A DNA stretch of 64,000 nucleotides from Cylicocyclus nassatus (lineage: Eukaryota; Nematoda; Chromadorea; Rhabditida; Strongylidae), in the NCBI GenBank assembly GCA_958299035.1, contig CATQJL010000112.1, positions 5,502,123 to 5,566,122 on the forward strand, written 5' to 3'. A program made the translations under genes and the position numbers. Shown one piece after another: positions 24,363 through 39,100 of the stretch. The first letter of the stretch is position 1; the number at the start of each line of letters is the position of its first letter. The notes under the pieces were generated by a model. The model ran no database searches. It was given only the letters and a program-made list of their open reading frames with translations, and was not told the origin of the DNA.

Positions 24363-25569
24363 ACTATTTCCAAGAGAGATAGAAATGGTTTTAAAAATTT
24401 TCAAATAAAAAACCCGCGGAAAAAGCTCTCAAATGCGAGCGATAGTGTAACTGAAAGTCGTCAACGAACTAAAAAGCACTTAGTGATGGTGAACCGACAA
24501 AGACCCGGAATTCATGTGTGCAAATAAAAAATCTCTACCTTTGTGCATACGAAAGAAAAAACGAGCCTTTTAGCTCACCGGCTTGAAAATAGGACACTTC
24601 CTGTGTTCGTGAGGCAGGAACACAGGAAAATTATTTTTATGAAAATCGCATTGGACTAGAGTAATCTATCATGAAAATAGGTCAGAGCTCCAAGCAAAGC
24701 CTCTTTTTGCAGAAAATGAAGTGTTTTAAAAATTATAGACATTACTTTAGAAAGTATAAACAACTCATGTGCGACTTTAACATAACTTCAAATGCAAAGT
24801 GTATGCGGCATCTATGAAATAAAATGAATGGCAATATAAAACCTTAGTAAACGCTTTTTCCAAGGACAAATTAGTGAATAAATAATGCTGCTTCTACATA
24901 AATAATCGTCCACTCTTAAAGTACATCTGCATAGGTAATGCGATTTATTTAACATTCGTCAAGTTCTTGATGAGTGATACATTTTTGGATACTTTGAATG
25001 CCTGCTGAAGAAAAGTAGTTTCAACCCAACATACTGAAAAACACAACAAAAGTCATAACACCTTCCTACGTGCCAAATGGTTAAAAACGAATTACTTAGG
25101 TCTTAAATAACGATCTGTTTTTGTGGGACCCTTTATGCACCAAAACTTTTTCAGTAATAATCCTAGAGTAACTCATAGCGTGTCAAGGCTTCTCTACCCA
25201 TGCACACTGCTTGCGCAACAGCTCTAAAATGGCCCTATTAGTAACGCACATTAGCAATCCGGTTTTTCCCTCTTCCCTTAGCATGTGCATTGTGGAAGTT
25301 ATTAGCTAACAGCTGATATCACGATACTTTGATAAATAAGCTGGTAAGAAAATACTGGGAAAAAAGCGGCTGGCTCTCAATGTGTCTTTATGAAAGGTAA
25401 TTTCATTTATGAAAAAAAAGAATCTGTCCAATAGTATTAATTTGGATAATTTCGCTGTAGAAAAGTCAGACTGGAGTGATCTTCTCCGATCTAGAAGTAA
25501 GGAAGAAGCATAGGAGTTTGAAAAAACTATGAAATTCCTTCCCTTTAGTCTCTCCTTACATCAAACATA
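24363..25569. other. No gene recognised
   Basis: AT-rich DNA upstream of the predicted minus-strand gene. Apart from the short hairpin at 24598-24628, nothing could be identified. Confidence 0.35.
24598..24628. other. Perfect 11-bp stem hairpin
   Basis: TTCCTGTGTTC (24598-24608) and GAACACAGGAA (24618-24628) are exact inverted copies around a 9-base loop. It lies about 240 bp upstream of the predicted start at 24362. The role is unknown; it could be the remains of a fold-back element. Confidence 0.6.
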
Positions 25570-26246
25570 CAGGGTGTCCCAAAAAAATGTATCGAACGTT
25601 TGGTCGTTAATATCTCTCTTCCCAAGAAGTCCTTTGCCTTGCTTCAAGTACCGTTTTGTAGAGCTGGCTTCAACTTAGATTTGCATCATAGAACGAATTA
25701 TCCATCTCTCTTCATTACTGTAGGATTACGGTAGAAACTTCAAAGAGGTTTTTAAGCAATGAAAGGCCATATTTTGCCTCAGAAAGGAAACAAAACAGCC
25801 TCAAAACTTTTACACTGGGCTAATTAGAGTTGCTGATATAACTGTAAAGTTCCCAACTTATTATGATGCTTCATTGAAGAGTTATGCCAGGTAAGAGGTA
25901 GCGGCCATTTTTTCAATGTTCCTAAAAAATGCGGTTACACCGTTTAGAAGGCTTCTAATCTCGTGGATAGTTGAGTATTAAACTAAGCGTCCATAAAAAC
26001 CCTATTACACAAGTTTTCACATTTTTTTGAAACATTTTGAAACGGCGGCTTTTTCCACATTGGCACCATATGTTTCAAGTTTCTACCGTAATCCTACAGT
26101 AGTGAAGAGAGATGGGTAATTCGTTCTATGATGCAAATCTAAGTTGAAGCCAGCTCTACAAAACGGTACTTGAAGCAAGGCAAAAGACTTTTTGGGAAGA
26201 GAGATATTAACGATCAAACGTTCGATACATTTTTTGGGACACCCTG
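25570..26246 (+). mobile_element. Complete MITE, family B
   Basis: A 677-bp element bounded by CAGGGTGTCCCAAAAAAATG and TTTTTTGGGACACCCTG with TA on each side. The inverted arms extend about 180 bp: the GTAGAGCTGGCTTCAAC segment recurs inverted as GTTGAAGCCAGCTCTAC. It is non-coding and closest to the copy at 58659 (both carry ATGTATCGAACGTTTG). Confidence 0.9.
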
Positions 26247-27130
26247 TATTTCTACATATCTCGAATTTGAGTATTCATTTAAATTATCTAGACAGCGCAA
26301 TATCGTCGTTAAAATAATCAAGATCATACGAATCATTAAAAAAAACAGTTGATAAAAGATCTAGATGTTTGCACAAATTAGAGTGGTCAAAGGAATAATG
26401 TATCCTTCGAGGGACGCTAAGGTCTTCTCTCCTATGCTTTGTGAACTATCACGATCTAAGGAAACGAGATAAAGGAAAGGGGAAAAGATGGAAGAGAAAT
26501 TCACAAAAAAAGAGAACAAGAAGTTCTTGACCTTTTTACTAGTAGTGCTAGCTACATGTTCATATGATAAGTGATCCTTCAACATTTTACATCAGAGAAA
26601 AAGTAAAATATGGTTATTTGAGCAAGGACAAGCTGTTTTATACAGAAAATTTCTCACGAAACTTCATTTGGAGCTTCAACGACTTTATGGGCAGAACTCT
26701 CGCAATAGCAAAATTTTTCTCAGAACCCACTTTGAGTTACTTCTCTTATAGGATACAGTATTCTCAGCAACCTCGATGTTGCCTTCAAAGATGGTCTTCC
26801 TCTATAATTCAAATGAGAAATTAGTAAGTGAGTAATCTTGAGTGTATCCCTCGAGAGATGCTAAGGTCTTCTCTAAAGATGTACAAATTCAAGGATTGAG
26901 TAAAGATCCGTTTTTGCTTTCATTTGGCTTTCTTGATGAATCCCTCTTCGCTGTTCTAAAAACTTTCCCAGGACCACTTATCGAAATCGCAGCGAATTTC
27001 GACGTCTGTGTGATCCGCTAAACGCGTCGTCGTTCCCGTAATCTTGTCCAGTCATCTAGTTGTCTTCACTTCCCGAGCTCGTTCTCCTCCTTTTCTACAA
27101 GAGGGGCGGTACTAGCCCGCATTCTTCACA
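26247..27130. other. Upstream region of the ZP-domain gene
   Basis: No exon recognised. The last 100 bases before the ATG are GC-richer than the surroundings (GAGGGGCGGTACTAGCCCGC at about 27102-27121) and probably include the 5' UTR and core promoter. CTTTTCTACAAG just before could act as a trans-splice acceptor; this is inference only. Confidence 0.35.
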
Positions 27131-30100
27131 ATGCTTCAACCGTCCATAAATCCACTTTCTACTAGATCGATTTTATTGATTTTATCGATTGTATCTGTAG
27201 CCGTTACTGTAAAACCCGTTTGGCGCACTCCAGTAACTAACGTAGGGAAGAATGCTACGTCTCGTACTCATCGAGCTTCAAACTCTGTTCCGCAAGATGG
27301 GTAAGGATTTTTTTGATTAATATTCAGATTTTGGAACAAAAAATTTTCAGTAGAAAATTTTGAATCAAATAAATCTGAGAGGAACGACTTCTTGGCTAAA
27401 ATTCAGATTTTCAAAAGATTCTTGAGAAAGCAAATTAGACGACTTCTTATCCATGTATAAAAAGAAAAGAAGTAGAAGAAAACAAGGCGATTCTTGGCCA
27501 ATACCTAGATCTTTCATGAAAATTTTTTGGAAATAAAAATCAGACGTTTGAAATCAAGACTCGAATTTCTGGAATAATAAAGCGAATTCTTCATACAACA
27601 ATTGTAATTTTCAACTTTCTGTTACAAGCTAAATCATTGTTTTCCAGATCCGATCAAAAGCCGGTACCTTACTATACAAGAACTGAAGACTTCAAAATCC
27701 CGGACTATCGCCCTCCCAAACCTTTTGTCCCAAACGCACCCAATGCTTTCGTTTCTAATTTTGTGCCTCAGACTCAGTTCACCCCAAATCGCCTACCTTT
27801 CGTGCCCAATCAATTTTTCCAGAATTTTCGCCCTCCAGGTCAAGGTAAGAAAAAGCCTATTGTAGGATTTATTCCAACTCGAAAAAATCCCCTTTCAGTG
27901 AACGGATTTCAACCTCAACCATTCTATCCCAATCGAGTGCAAAACTTCATTCCCAATCCTTTGAATGGTCCCACTCAGCAATGGTTCCTTCCACCGAATG
28001 CGAACCCCTATGTCCAAGGAGCAAGTCCCATCCCTCCTCAGGGAGCTTATGGTCCTATGACTAGCACAATTTCTACTAAGGAACCAATGATACCTTCGGT
28101 AAATCCGCAGAACTACAAGGGTACGTTAAAATTCTACAATTTTCAAGATTTGGGATGACTTTTATAATTCTTTCTAGGTACCATTCCTACACAACCAGCG
28201 CCAAATCCGGAGATATACACCACGAAAAGTGTTATCAGCCCAGTGACAGATCTTTTCGAGACTCACTCTACCCGTGGTTGGTATAACCCGACCAGTGCAA
28301 CCCCGGAAAAGCCTACCGCTGAAGGAGTACCCACAACTAAAGCAGATGTGGCTGTTGATAGAACTATCCTAACTACTCAGTCAGTTTTCGCAATGACGGA
28401 AAACCCATTCAAGGAGACTTCGACTTCCACTCCTACGACAAAAGCAGGGCCATCCTCAGATGGCAAATATGTTGAAGGAGTGACGAAGGATGTGGAGAAT
28501 ACAGAAGGACTGACAGCTCCACCAGGCAAAACGTCTTCGTCAGAAGAAGGTTCTGAAGAATATACAGAAGATGAGGGCGTTGAGGAAGGAACCACTTCTA
28601 CACAGACTACAACGAGAAGTGATTCGGAGCAGACAAAGACAAAATACTTTCCGAGACCGGCTAGCACACAGGTAAAGAGTAAAAGAAAAAAATCAATAAA
28701 TGGTTCAGATTTGAGGCTACTTTTCCATCCTCAGGCAAAAGCACGCGCCAATCCGAAAATATTGGCTAAAGATATAAAATTGATTTCGTAATCATTTCCT
28801 AAGAAAGTTTGAACTGGAGTGGCGCGGTCAGACATAAAATTTCTAGGGGTCTTGTTATTAAGAGGTGAAGTTTTGAGATATTACAGGGTTTTTCTGAGCT
28901 ACAGTATCAGAAAAGATTCTATTAGGTTGTCTCATAATTCTTTTCATATCTGAGCCTTCAAAACGGTATTTCTCAAGAACTGGGGCACCTACAAGGCTCT
29001 TTGTAGCAGTATTTCTGAGTGAATAAGCTATATAATCACATATTCGCGAGGAATATAGAGCCGTTACAAGCAAAGTATCAGCTTATATTTTTTTCGTTAA
29101 TTCTTGGCCATCAAAAAAAATGCAGCAAGTGCATGTATATAATGAAATATATAAATGCAAATATCTGGTGAGAAGAGTACATGCTTGAGCAAGTGGAAAA
29201 TCTGCCGAGATGTTTTGTACTGAAATATTATAGTTTTCGTTTTTTCGAGAACTCGGAAGTTTTTCGGTTTTGGTTTGAAATCCAATGCTGTTCAAGCTCG
29301 GTGCAAACTTTCAAATGCCATCTTGTAGAGCTTGCTTCAATCTGTCGAATGATACCCCGAATTCTATTAGGAAATACAAGAAAAACTGACTTATGCTGGT
29401 GAAAAATCAGATGTGAAAAAAATTATGGGACAACATAATACATTATTATAAAGTATTTTTATCCTGCATTGTACTCATTCCGTTCTTACAGGGGGTCATT
29501 TCATGGCAAGAAGAAAGGCAAAAAATAAATTGGCTTTTTATTTTTTTTTCAGTAAGGAGATGATCTAACATTATGATTCAGGTATATCAACCACCCGGTC
29601 ATCTACCCGAAGACTTTACCCAACATATTGATGTCAACTTCTTGAAACCCAATCGAACATGCACAGGACCCTTGTGCGGAATTGATGGAGACAAGGTGAG
29701 AAAGCTTACAAGTACTCCAATTTTTGTTGAGTTGGTGGAAAAGGGGTCAAGGTATTTTAGGGTTGAGAATCTTTATGCAGTAAGAGAATCACCTTGAAAA
29801 TGACAATAAACTAAAAAAACACCATATTAGCTCTTTTCAGGGATAGCAAACAAAAAAAAGTGAAATTAAACCAAATAAAACGTTTCGTTTGAATCTGATT
29901 TGACTGGACGACCTGAAAGTTTTGCGAAAGGTTTTTGACACAACACACAAAGTCATTCTTTAGAATTCTTCAAACCTCTTGACTGGAAATCATACTGCAA
30001 TTTTTATTTACAGGTATCTTTGTATACTCCTGGCAAAGGTGACGGTAGCAGAGGTCCTACACTCTTGATATCAAATGCAGCGAAGGTAAGAAACTATAAG

Positions 30101-33100
30101 ATTATAACAAAGGAATTCATGTACACAAAGACTAAATATCTGCAGCCTGCATCTTTTATACCAATTCAAAAGATTTTATTGAGTTTTGTTTGCAAAATGC
30201 ATTCCAAACATGACTAGCATTTATAATATTATGAACAATAAATTCTGCAACTGCATTTGCAGAAGACTTTGTTAGAAATTATTTACAAAGCATACAAATC
30301 AATTAATGGCCATTTTTGATTTTCTTCTGTAATATATGTTAATTATTTACATTGCACATGTTGCAGGGTGATGCTGCCAGACTTGGATATAAACCTCCAA
30401 ATCCGAAGCTAATTTCTGAAATCACCTTACCGCCTAGCTCAACAGATTACTACAATCGACAGTTTGTGCCAGACCTCAGCTACCGTACGAGAGTATGTAA
30501 TTTTTTGATTTTGCTTGATTTGAAGGGCAATCTGTTGATCTTTTTAGGAAACTCTTGGTCCATTCCAGAAAGGAGAAACGACACCCATACCATTCCGTGC
30601 AGAGGCAAGCTTGACTAACGCATTCTGCATATTATAAACAGCTAAAAATCTTTCAGATCCCTCCGGGACCACATGTGTTCATGCCTCCACAGAATTTCCC
30701 CGCTCCACCTCCACCAACGCTAGTCCCACCAGCGAAAATCACAGAAGAAACGACTATCGTAAGAAGACTGTTCCTAGAAACCCTATCTTTAATGTGAACC
30801 TTTTTTAGCCTCCAAGTTACTCTCCTACAGCAAAGACTATTGCTCCTCCACCAATGACTGCTTATTATGTCACAGAGACTGCTACGACAGCGCCTTACGT
30901 TATAACCCGCCCGGTAAGTTTTGTAAAAAATAAATTTCTCCAACAAAGACAAAAAATAATTTTTTTTCAACCCGGACATTCTTAACTACTACTTTACAAG
31001 TATTTTTAAACTGACTATTCTTAATAAAAGAAATTTTTACTGCAAGGGATACCAGCTCTTCTTGACAAAATCGTATTCTACCTATTTCTATTAGTATTTC
31101 TTGCACTAAAAAAATCCACTCATTTTTTAGGTACTACAGTAATCTACCATATTCTGATGATAACAATACTGCAGGAATGACGTTTTTCCGCTGATAGATT
31201 CAGTTTCACTTACCTGATAACGAGTGAAAATGACTAAATAATTCTCAAAAGCTTCCACCCATTTTGGAGATATAACGGTACTATACCATATAGCGTCTAG
31301 TTAATATAGTGTATTTACACATTGATATCATACTGTTGTGCAGGAATTACACATCCTCGAGTAACTGACTCATTTTGTGAATCTGCACACTATGCGCGTC
31401 AACCGTCGACATCAATACCAGTCCTCCGTAAAACCTTTCTAGCGTAGTAAACTATGGAAATTTGAGCTGATGGCTGGTACATATCGTACCAGATAAAAAG
31501 TGAAAAAAGGAAATCATTAAAAATAAGCATTTTAATCTTCGTCAAAGAGAGCGCATGGTGTGTATTACATGTATTAAGTTGCAAATAACACAGCAGTGCT
31601 AGTGTTTTATACTCCGACTGCGACAGTTCACAATATTTTGAAGGATTTTATATTAGTAACAATGCTTTTCCAGTCTAAAGCTTGGTATTTCCTACAAAAA
31701 TCTGATTTTCGTAGACTTTAGGGCTTGAATTTTAGACTAAGTTACCGATTTTTTGATTTTTAGACTTCTACCTTATAATTCAACTTACCTATTTTTCAAT
31801 TTCTAGACCTCGACCTCGGTACCCAACACTTTGCCACCATTCGAAACTACAGCAAGATCTACAGAAAGCACGGACACGTATACTGTACCCGAAGCTCCCG
31901 AGGAAGTTACCGAAACCCAACCGCCAGAGCAGGGAGGTCCTTCCACACCACCCGGTCCGCAACCTTGGTCTCCCACATACAAAACTGTTCCGCCTGCAAC
32001 TCCTTCAACTCCAAGAACAACTCGTCCTCCCAGACCCACCACGGGAGCTCCATTTGAGGTTACGACAGCTACCCAGACTCCCGCTAGCACTCAGCCTACT
32101 TTACCGTATTGGGCAACGGATCTTACTACAAGTGCGAAGCAAAAATGGCGTTTTTTCACGGAAAAGGACAGTAGTGAGGAAAGCGAGGAAGCTACCACTG
32201 AGTATTCTGAAATCGAGTAAGAGGATTTTTTTGGTAAATTTAGGTCTAAAAATTAGTAACCTTCAGGACAGAAACCGGACCACCACCAGCTGCACCTACG
32301 ACAAGACCCACTCCACCTCCGCCTTATCCGGCCAAGTGAGAACTTTTCTGTAACAGCTGATGTAAAAATAATGATTTAATTTATTTTTCAGAACAGAAAC
32401 TAGGCCGCCAGCTGCACCTACGACAAGACCCACTCCAGCTCCAACTTATCCAACCCCTCCAGCGGAAGGGGTTACAAGTACGCCAGCGCAGGTTACTACT
32501 CCCGGAAAGGTCTTGAACAGAGTCCGAGGTGAGAATAAACAGCACATCCTTCTAACCCCCCCCCCCCCCTCTCCCCGCTCCTGTAAAAAATCAAGGAAGT
32601 CCTCAATTAACCCATTCCAGGCAAAGTTCAAGTCATCTGCAAAGAAGATGGAATTGAATTCGGCGTCACTACACTGTTTCCATTCACCGGCGAGATTTTT
32701 GCAAGCGACCGCAAAAGGATTCCAAGGTAGCGACTTATTTATACTTTTGACTGGTTCTAATGCTTGGAAAGAGACTAGTCGTATATGCGCCTAGAGTGAA
32801 AATGACCACTTTGAGAACAATTATGAGTGACCTCTAAAGAGGCCGGTGACGGTGGCGCGAGAAGGCCTTCCTTATTTGAAAGAGAAAAAAACGCAGGAAA
32901 AATCATTTTCGCGAAATTATGTGGCACTAAAAGTTTATTACAGGGAATTTTGACGGATCTGAAACAAAAAAGCTAGTATTTTCGACTGGAAAATTCTTTC
33001 CTTTCACGGAGCAATAACAAAAAAAAAGTGAAAGAGACCCCTATTTTCCGTTTCGTTTCTTTTCATTATATGGAAAAAAGATAGAAATACGATCTTGAAC

Positions 33101-36100
33101 TCATCAGAAGTGAAGGAAGATCGTGAGAATGGAAAAGAAAGAAAAGAGAAAGAAAAAGAGAAGTAATGAAGATTAAAATTAAAGTAGTACTGTGTAGTCT
33201 AATTAGTAGTCTATTCAGTTTTCGCAATAATGAAGATGGCTTAGATATTGTTAGCAAGTAATAGAGAAAAGAGAAAAGGAAAGGATAAAGTTAGAAGTAA
33301 TAGGAAGACAACATTATACATAAACTAAGTTATAAGTCAATCCAGAAACAAGTCCAATAAAATGGGACCAAAAACTTACACATAATATTCAAATCAGTGA
33401 GATCCATAATTATACTCCACTGCAATGTGCAGATACACAAAAACTTAGTGATGCTGAATACTTGTGTGATTCCACGATTTTTGGTTCTTTTCTTCTTGAA
33501 AAAAGGACGCAAAAAGCAAAGATTGTTTTGTTTGTTTGTTTGTTTTTGTATAGCAAAAATTCTTGGAAAATGGGGTGATTGATCCATAAATATGTTTCGG
33601 ATATGCTTCGCAATCTTCTTGTGGCGAAAAATAGGGTACATGGAAAGGAATGGACCCTCTGTACACTTATTGATCAAAAAATGATGTTTTTTATTTTATA
33701 TTATTCTGCTACTGAGTCGTAACCCCAGAAAGTATGAGTTTGCATGAAAAATAAACAAGAAACATGCCTCAAAAGTGTTAAAAACAATTTGGTATATATC
33801 ACTAGCTTTTGCCTTTTGCTAAAAAGTGAATTTTTTATTCTGTTATATAGATCAGAGAATTTCTTGCGAGTAGTTAATATGTATTGTAAAATGAAAAATC
33901 TCAAAACATATTACATATACAGGGTGTCCGTAAAGTATGTATGCACTGTTTGATCGTTAATATCTCCGTTCCCAGGAGGTCTTTTGCCGAGCTTCAAGCA
34001 CCATACTGTAGAGCTGGCTTCAACTTAGATTTACATATGGAGCGAATCGCCGGACTCCTCTCATTACTGTAGGATTACGGTTGGAACTTCAAAGAGGGTT
34101 TTGAGCCATGAAAGGCCATATTTTGCCTCAGGAAGGAAACAAACAGCCTGAAAACTTTTACACTCGGCTAATTAGAGTTGCTGATTCTAAGTGTGAAGTT
34201 CCCAACTTATTATGATGCTTCATTGAAGAGTTATGCCAGGTAAGAGGTAGCGGCCATTTTTTCAATGTTCCTAAAAAGTGCGGTTACACCGCTTAGAAAG
34301 CTTCGCAATCTTGTGAATAGTTGAGTATTGAACTCAGCGTCCATAAAAACCCTATTACACAAGTTTTCACATTTTTTTCAAAAATTTTGAAACGACAGCT
34401 TTTTCCACATTGACACCATATGTTTCAAGTTTCTACCGTAATCCTACAGTAACAGTGAGTGATCGCTGATTCGCTCTATACTGTAAATCTAAGTTAAAGC
34501 CAGCTCTACAGTATGGTGCTTAAGCTCGGCAAAAGACCCCCTGGGAACGGAGATATTAACGATCAAACAGTGCATACATACTTTACTGACACCCTGTATT
34601 GTAGACACACGTGGTCTATCAACCCAAGTTTTCTCAGTAGGATAAAATAGGTTTCAAAACCGTAAGAACTAAAGAAAAAACTTTTTCAAAAATTTTGAGG
34701 CCAGACTTGTTTGCCAACCCATTATCAGGGCTCGGCACTAGATCTCTTTTTTCATTATTTGGAAACGAAATCTCTGCAGAGTTCGCCAAAAAAAAATGCG
34801 ATATCCCCTACGAAACGCTCATGAATAATATGCGTAATAAATAAGATTTGAACAGAACACATGCAAACAGCATCAATTCGACGATAAAAATACAACTGAG
34901 GTTCGTATTACACAACTTGGTGGCATGCTGTGTCAGGCGCGCACTATCGTGCGATTGGAGCAGGATTGCAACCGCCATACAAAATTTTTAGAGGGCTGTA
35001 ACTAGACGGGGAGGAGGGGGTTTGAGAACGTTTAGAAACTTATTTGTAGGGTTTTGGATGTAGACTGAAGTTATGTAAAAGAAAATTTGAAAACGTTATG
35101 TGAGGGAGGAAAATTTATGACTTTTCTTCTCTAAGCACCTCAGGTGGCTTTTCAGGTGGTTTAAAACCACCTAACTCAGAAAGTTTGCTATGCTCTCACT
35201 TCAATTTTTCATAATTTCTGTACACAGTTACAACTATACCCCGCATCTACACACCAATTTTGGTGTCGTATCATTTCCTCCTCGCTTTGAACAAGCTTTT
35301 TGTTTATTTCGGGGAAATTTTGTCGCGCTTTTACAAAGAACGGGAAATTGCTGGTTTTGCACAGAATAGAATCGGTGAAGCATGAGGAGCACCTGAGACA
35401 TCTCTTGAAGACGGGTGTGGAATAAGAGAGGGGCAGAGAATTGTGGGGGGGGGGGGGGAGGGAGACGGAACGTAAATCTTTGATTCAACTGGCTTGGCGG
35501 CTGGAAGGCGGGGCTTTGTAACTAATTAAGGCCGCTTGCGCCCGCGACGCAGTCTGCGTCTCTCCACGCGCGTGCCCTCTGATCATTACCCAGCCTTAAT
35601 TAGGTCACGAAGTCCCGCCTTCCAGCCGCCGGAGTGCGTGGCTAACGCCACGCACCTTCATTAGAAAAAATTTTGGTACTTTTCCGTTATCCGGACCCAT
35701 TTTTTCAAAGAAGGATAATGCTTCATTTCTTGTACTAAATCTGGTCTTAACTTCATAGTAAGAAGTGTCAACCTTTTGCCACGTGTCTAAAAAATTGGCA
35801 TGCCATCTACATGTTTAACAAGTTTTACCAGGAGTTTGTGGTTACCCTATCCAGCAACGTAAGTTCAACTTGTTTTTCAGTCAATAATGGCCCCATTTTC
35901 AATTAAACACTATCAAAAATGAATATTTTCATAATAATGTGGTCATGCTGTCACTAATGTACAGATTAGACTTGCCCAGAATAGGGAAGTGCGCTAAGGT
36001 TCCATCATCTAAGCGGCGGAACAAGCAGCAGTGAGGTACTTTAAGCCATCATTTATAGTCTTTCTTGGCTAAACTCGCATGCTTAAAGTTTGAAGAGAAA

Positions 36101-39100
36101 GACAATCTTAAATCATTGCTAGAAGTGACCAAGATGTTCTAGTAATGGTTCTAGATTGTTTTGCTCTTATAGAAAAGAGTTGCACAGCTTTTAGGTGATC
36201 ACAAATGCTCTTTTACCTCACCGGAAATGATCTCAAAAAAACATGTCGAAATGGACTGAAACGTGTCAAATCTTCGCTGACACGTGGCAGGGAGACAGTC
36301 CTCTTAAAATTTATGAAACATTGTTTCTAGACTAAAAAACATATTCTATAAGAGCCTTTTGTAAAAATGGGTCCGGATAACGGAAAAGTACCAAAATTTT
36401 TTGTCGCCCCCCCCCCCCCGAGCGGAAATCCTGGGTACGCCACTGTCCGCTTGTAGGGGGTAGGGCTGCAAAAACGTGTTAGTTTCACGGGCGTGAAGTT
36501 GCCCTTGCTCACTACTCGAAGTTTTATTAATTTTTTTATTTTATATCAAAATCAGTTTTGGATTATCTTGCGTGGTAAGAAGGTTCGCTTGAAATGTTTT
36601 CTACTTTTGAGACTCTGAAGCAACGGTTGGCAATTTTTTGTACACCAAAATGTGGTGATGCATGCATTTTTTGGGCCCCTTCCCGGACTACTGAAAGCGG
36701 TTTCCCCTTTGTTTTATCCCCAAAAAGGTTCCAGCCTGCTTCTTATGCCGAGCTCTGCCCATTACACGAAATGCCGATTTCATAACCAGTACTTCCAGCT
36801 GCTTCCACTCCATCGTCAATGCTGTATCTCCACGAGTTTTCCTGCCATTCACAGAATGCGGTGTGAGGAATGCCGGTGAACAGAATGATAATCGAGCCCA
36901 GTATCACATGCAGGTCAGCAAAATATGAATGTCTTAGCCATCAAAAGTAAGTTATACGGTAAATTCAGGTAGTGGTAGTCATCCAGCAGCAAGACGGCAC
37001 TTCAACTTTGCAGTCCTTTATGGCTCAGTGTGTACATCAAAAAATCAAATATAATAAGCAAACCTTGCCAAGGAGAATTGAGGAAGCATTGGAAGAGTAG
37101 GGCGTTACGAAAAATACTCTCCCAATAATTCATTATTCATTGCAGACTTCACTTGGTAGCAACAAAACTCGAGCAGAAGGCACCTTTGCCACAAGTTGAG
37201 ATGAAGGTTACTCGCTCAAAATTTGTTTCATGTATTTGGAATTCACCAAAGAAATAATTCAGATTGTCGTCGATGAACATCATAACATCGGTCCAGAAGT
37301 AAGCGAAGTGGACATCGGTATGCCACTAGCCGTACAATGGAAGTTGCTTCCTGAATCAAGTATAGAATTTTGAAAAATTTTCTGAAGTTTGTAAAAAAAA
37401 GGGCGACAGTAGCAAAAAAAAATTTAGAGCACAGTTCGTAACTTTTAACTCTGGTATGTTCCAACATGAAGAGAATAATTTACTCACAATCAGCGCTGAC
37501 AAGACTGTTTAGAATTCCAAAGTGACTTGCAGATATTCAGATGATCTTACAATCTTACGATATCTTGTTAGCTCCCTAGCCCATTGACGACGATGTGCCA
37601 TCGGTGGCCCGCGCACTTTTTGCCGCCAGGGACGATGTGGACCCACCGGTGGCCCACACCTTGCAAAATCATGTCTTTTCCAGGCCTAGTATCTTCTCCA
37701 CAATTCAGTATTTTTTCCAGTTTTTTTTTTTGCACTCTCGGAACCCGTAGACTCCGCCGTCCAAGAAGATCATTGTAGCTGATTACAAAACAACTTTACA
37801 TTTCGTGAATAATCACAAATCCTTTCCACGCCAAAAGTATTGTGCAAAATCGCGTCGTCCCACAGCGTCGCCACGCAAAATTAGGCGTCGTCGTCAATGG
37901 GTTAAAAAAAATATTTGGTTTGAAGCATTCTTTTTGAAATTTTGTGGCAAACAATTTGAATAGATCATAACTTTACACAGTTTTTCAGATAGATTACAAA
38001 TAAATAATTTCAATTGTTTTGTGAAAAAACGTTAGAAAGAGATAGAGGAGTGACGGTAATTGAATTTTTTCAGATGCATATGGCTTCCATGTGAAAAACT
38101 GCATTGTGAAGGATGACATAAGCGGTATTGAGCATAAAATGATCGATGAACTTGGGTAAGCTCCTAATGTGCTTATTTATCAATGATTCAAATCCACAAG
38201 GATTTAGCTGTTCTACGGATCTCAGCATCTTCGCTCATCCTCACTATGACACCTATCACGATACGGCTTCATCTCATATGTGGGCTTTTAAGGTAAAAAA
38301 GAACCCAAAGCTTAAGCGAATTTTTATTTCCAATATCATTTATTAACGTGGACAAATGTAGAAAAAAGCTCCCTGACGAACGAAACTTTTTCTTCGGTTT
38401 TTCCCCCACCCCTTAGAAGACGGTGTGTATCTGTTCCTGTAGCACATTAGCTGCTATCTTTTTCCGCCAAAATTAGTTTGGCTTCCAGGTTCCTGATCAT
38501 AGTCGTCTTCGAATCAGATGTGATGTCGCAATCTGCTCTGATATTGCCTCTTCTACAACGAATATCAGCAGTTGCGCAGCTATTCCAAGCGTGAGTGCGC
38601 TCGTCTTAAAATTCTTTACAGCTCTCGTCATGCATGTAGAAAGAAAACCACTTGTTTGCTACAGAAAATCGACAAGTAAAAAAGTAATTACTAAGCTTAA
38701 AAGCAGATAATCGAAACAGCTCATTTAAATGGCCAATAAGATAAATTTTGCAGTTGAAGAAGTCGTTACCCAAAGCTCCCATTCGGATGCTTTAGGCTAT
38801 TCTCCTGAAAGCTTGAGAATTATTTACCCCTAAAAAGACAGAAAAGGAAGGTCCGATGGCGACGCTTTTGTACTTTTGTTTACATTGTCTTCAGCTTCTT
38901 GTGCTCCCAAAAAATGATCATGTGGTTTTCAAGGCAATACCATACAGTTTGACTAGATCCACATTGCAAAAGGGGATCTCGGCTAGCAATCAGAACCATT
39001 ATAAGTTTGTAAAGTTTGCTCAGCCAATTCCATTACGAGTATCCACCATGCCAAGGTTAAGAGACAGCCGAACCTGGGCAATCCAGAACCATTATAATCC

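Noticed and set aside
28243..28791. Continuation of ZP exon 3 to the in-frame stop at 28791
   Set aside because: A strong donor CAG|GTAAAG at 28671 joins in phase to exon 4. The read-through would remove the ZP domain and membrane anchor.
31801..32090. Antisense ORF opposite ZP exon 10
   Set aside because: Shadow of the Pro/Thr-rich coding strand; Gly/Val-rich composition results from reading those codons backwards.
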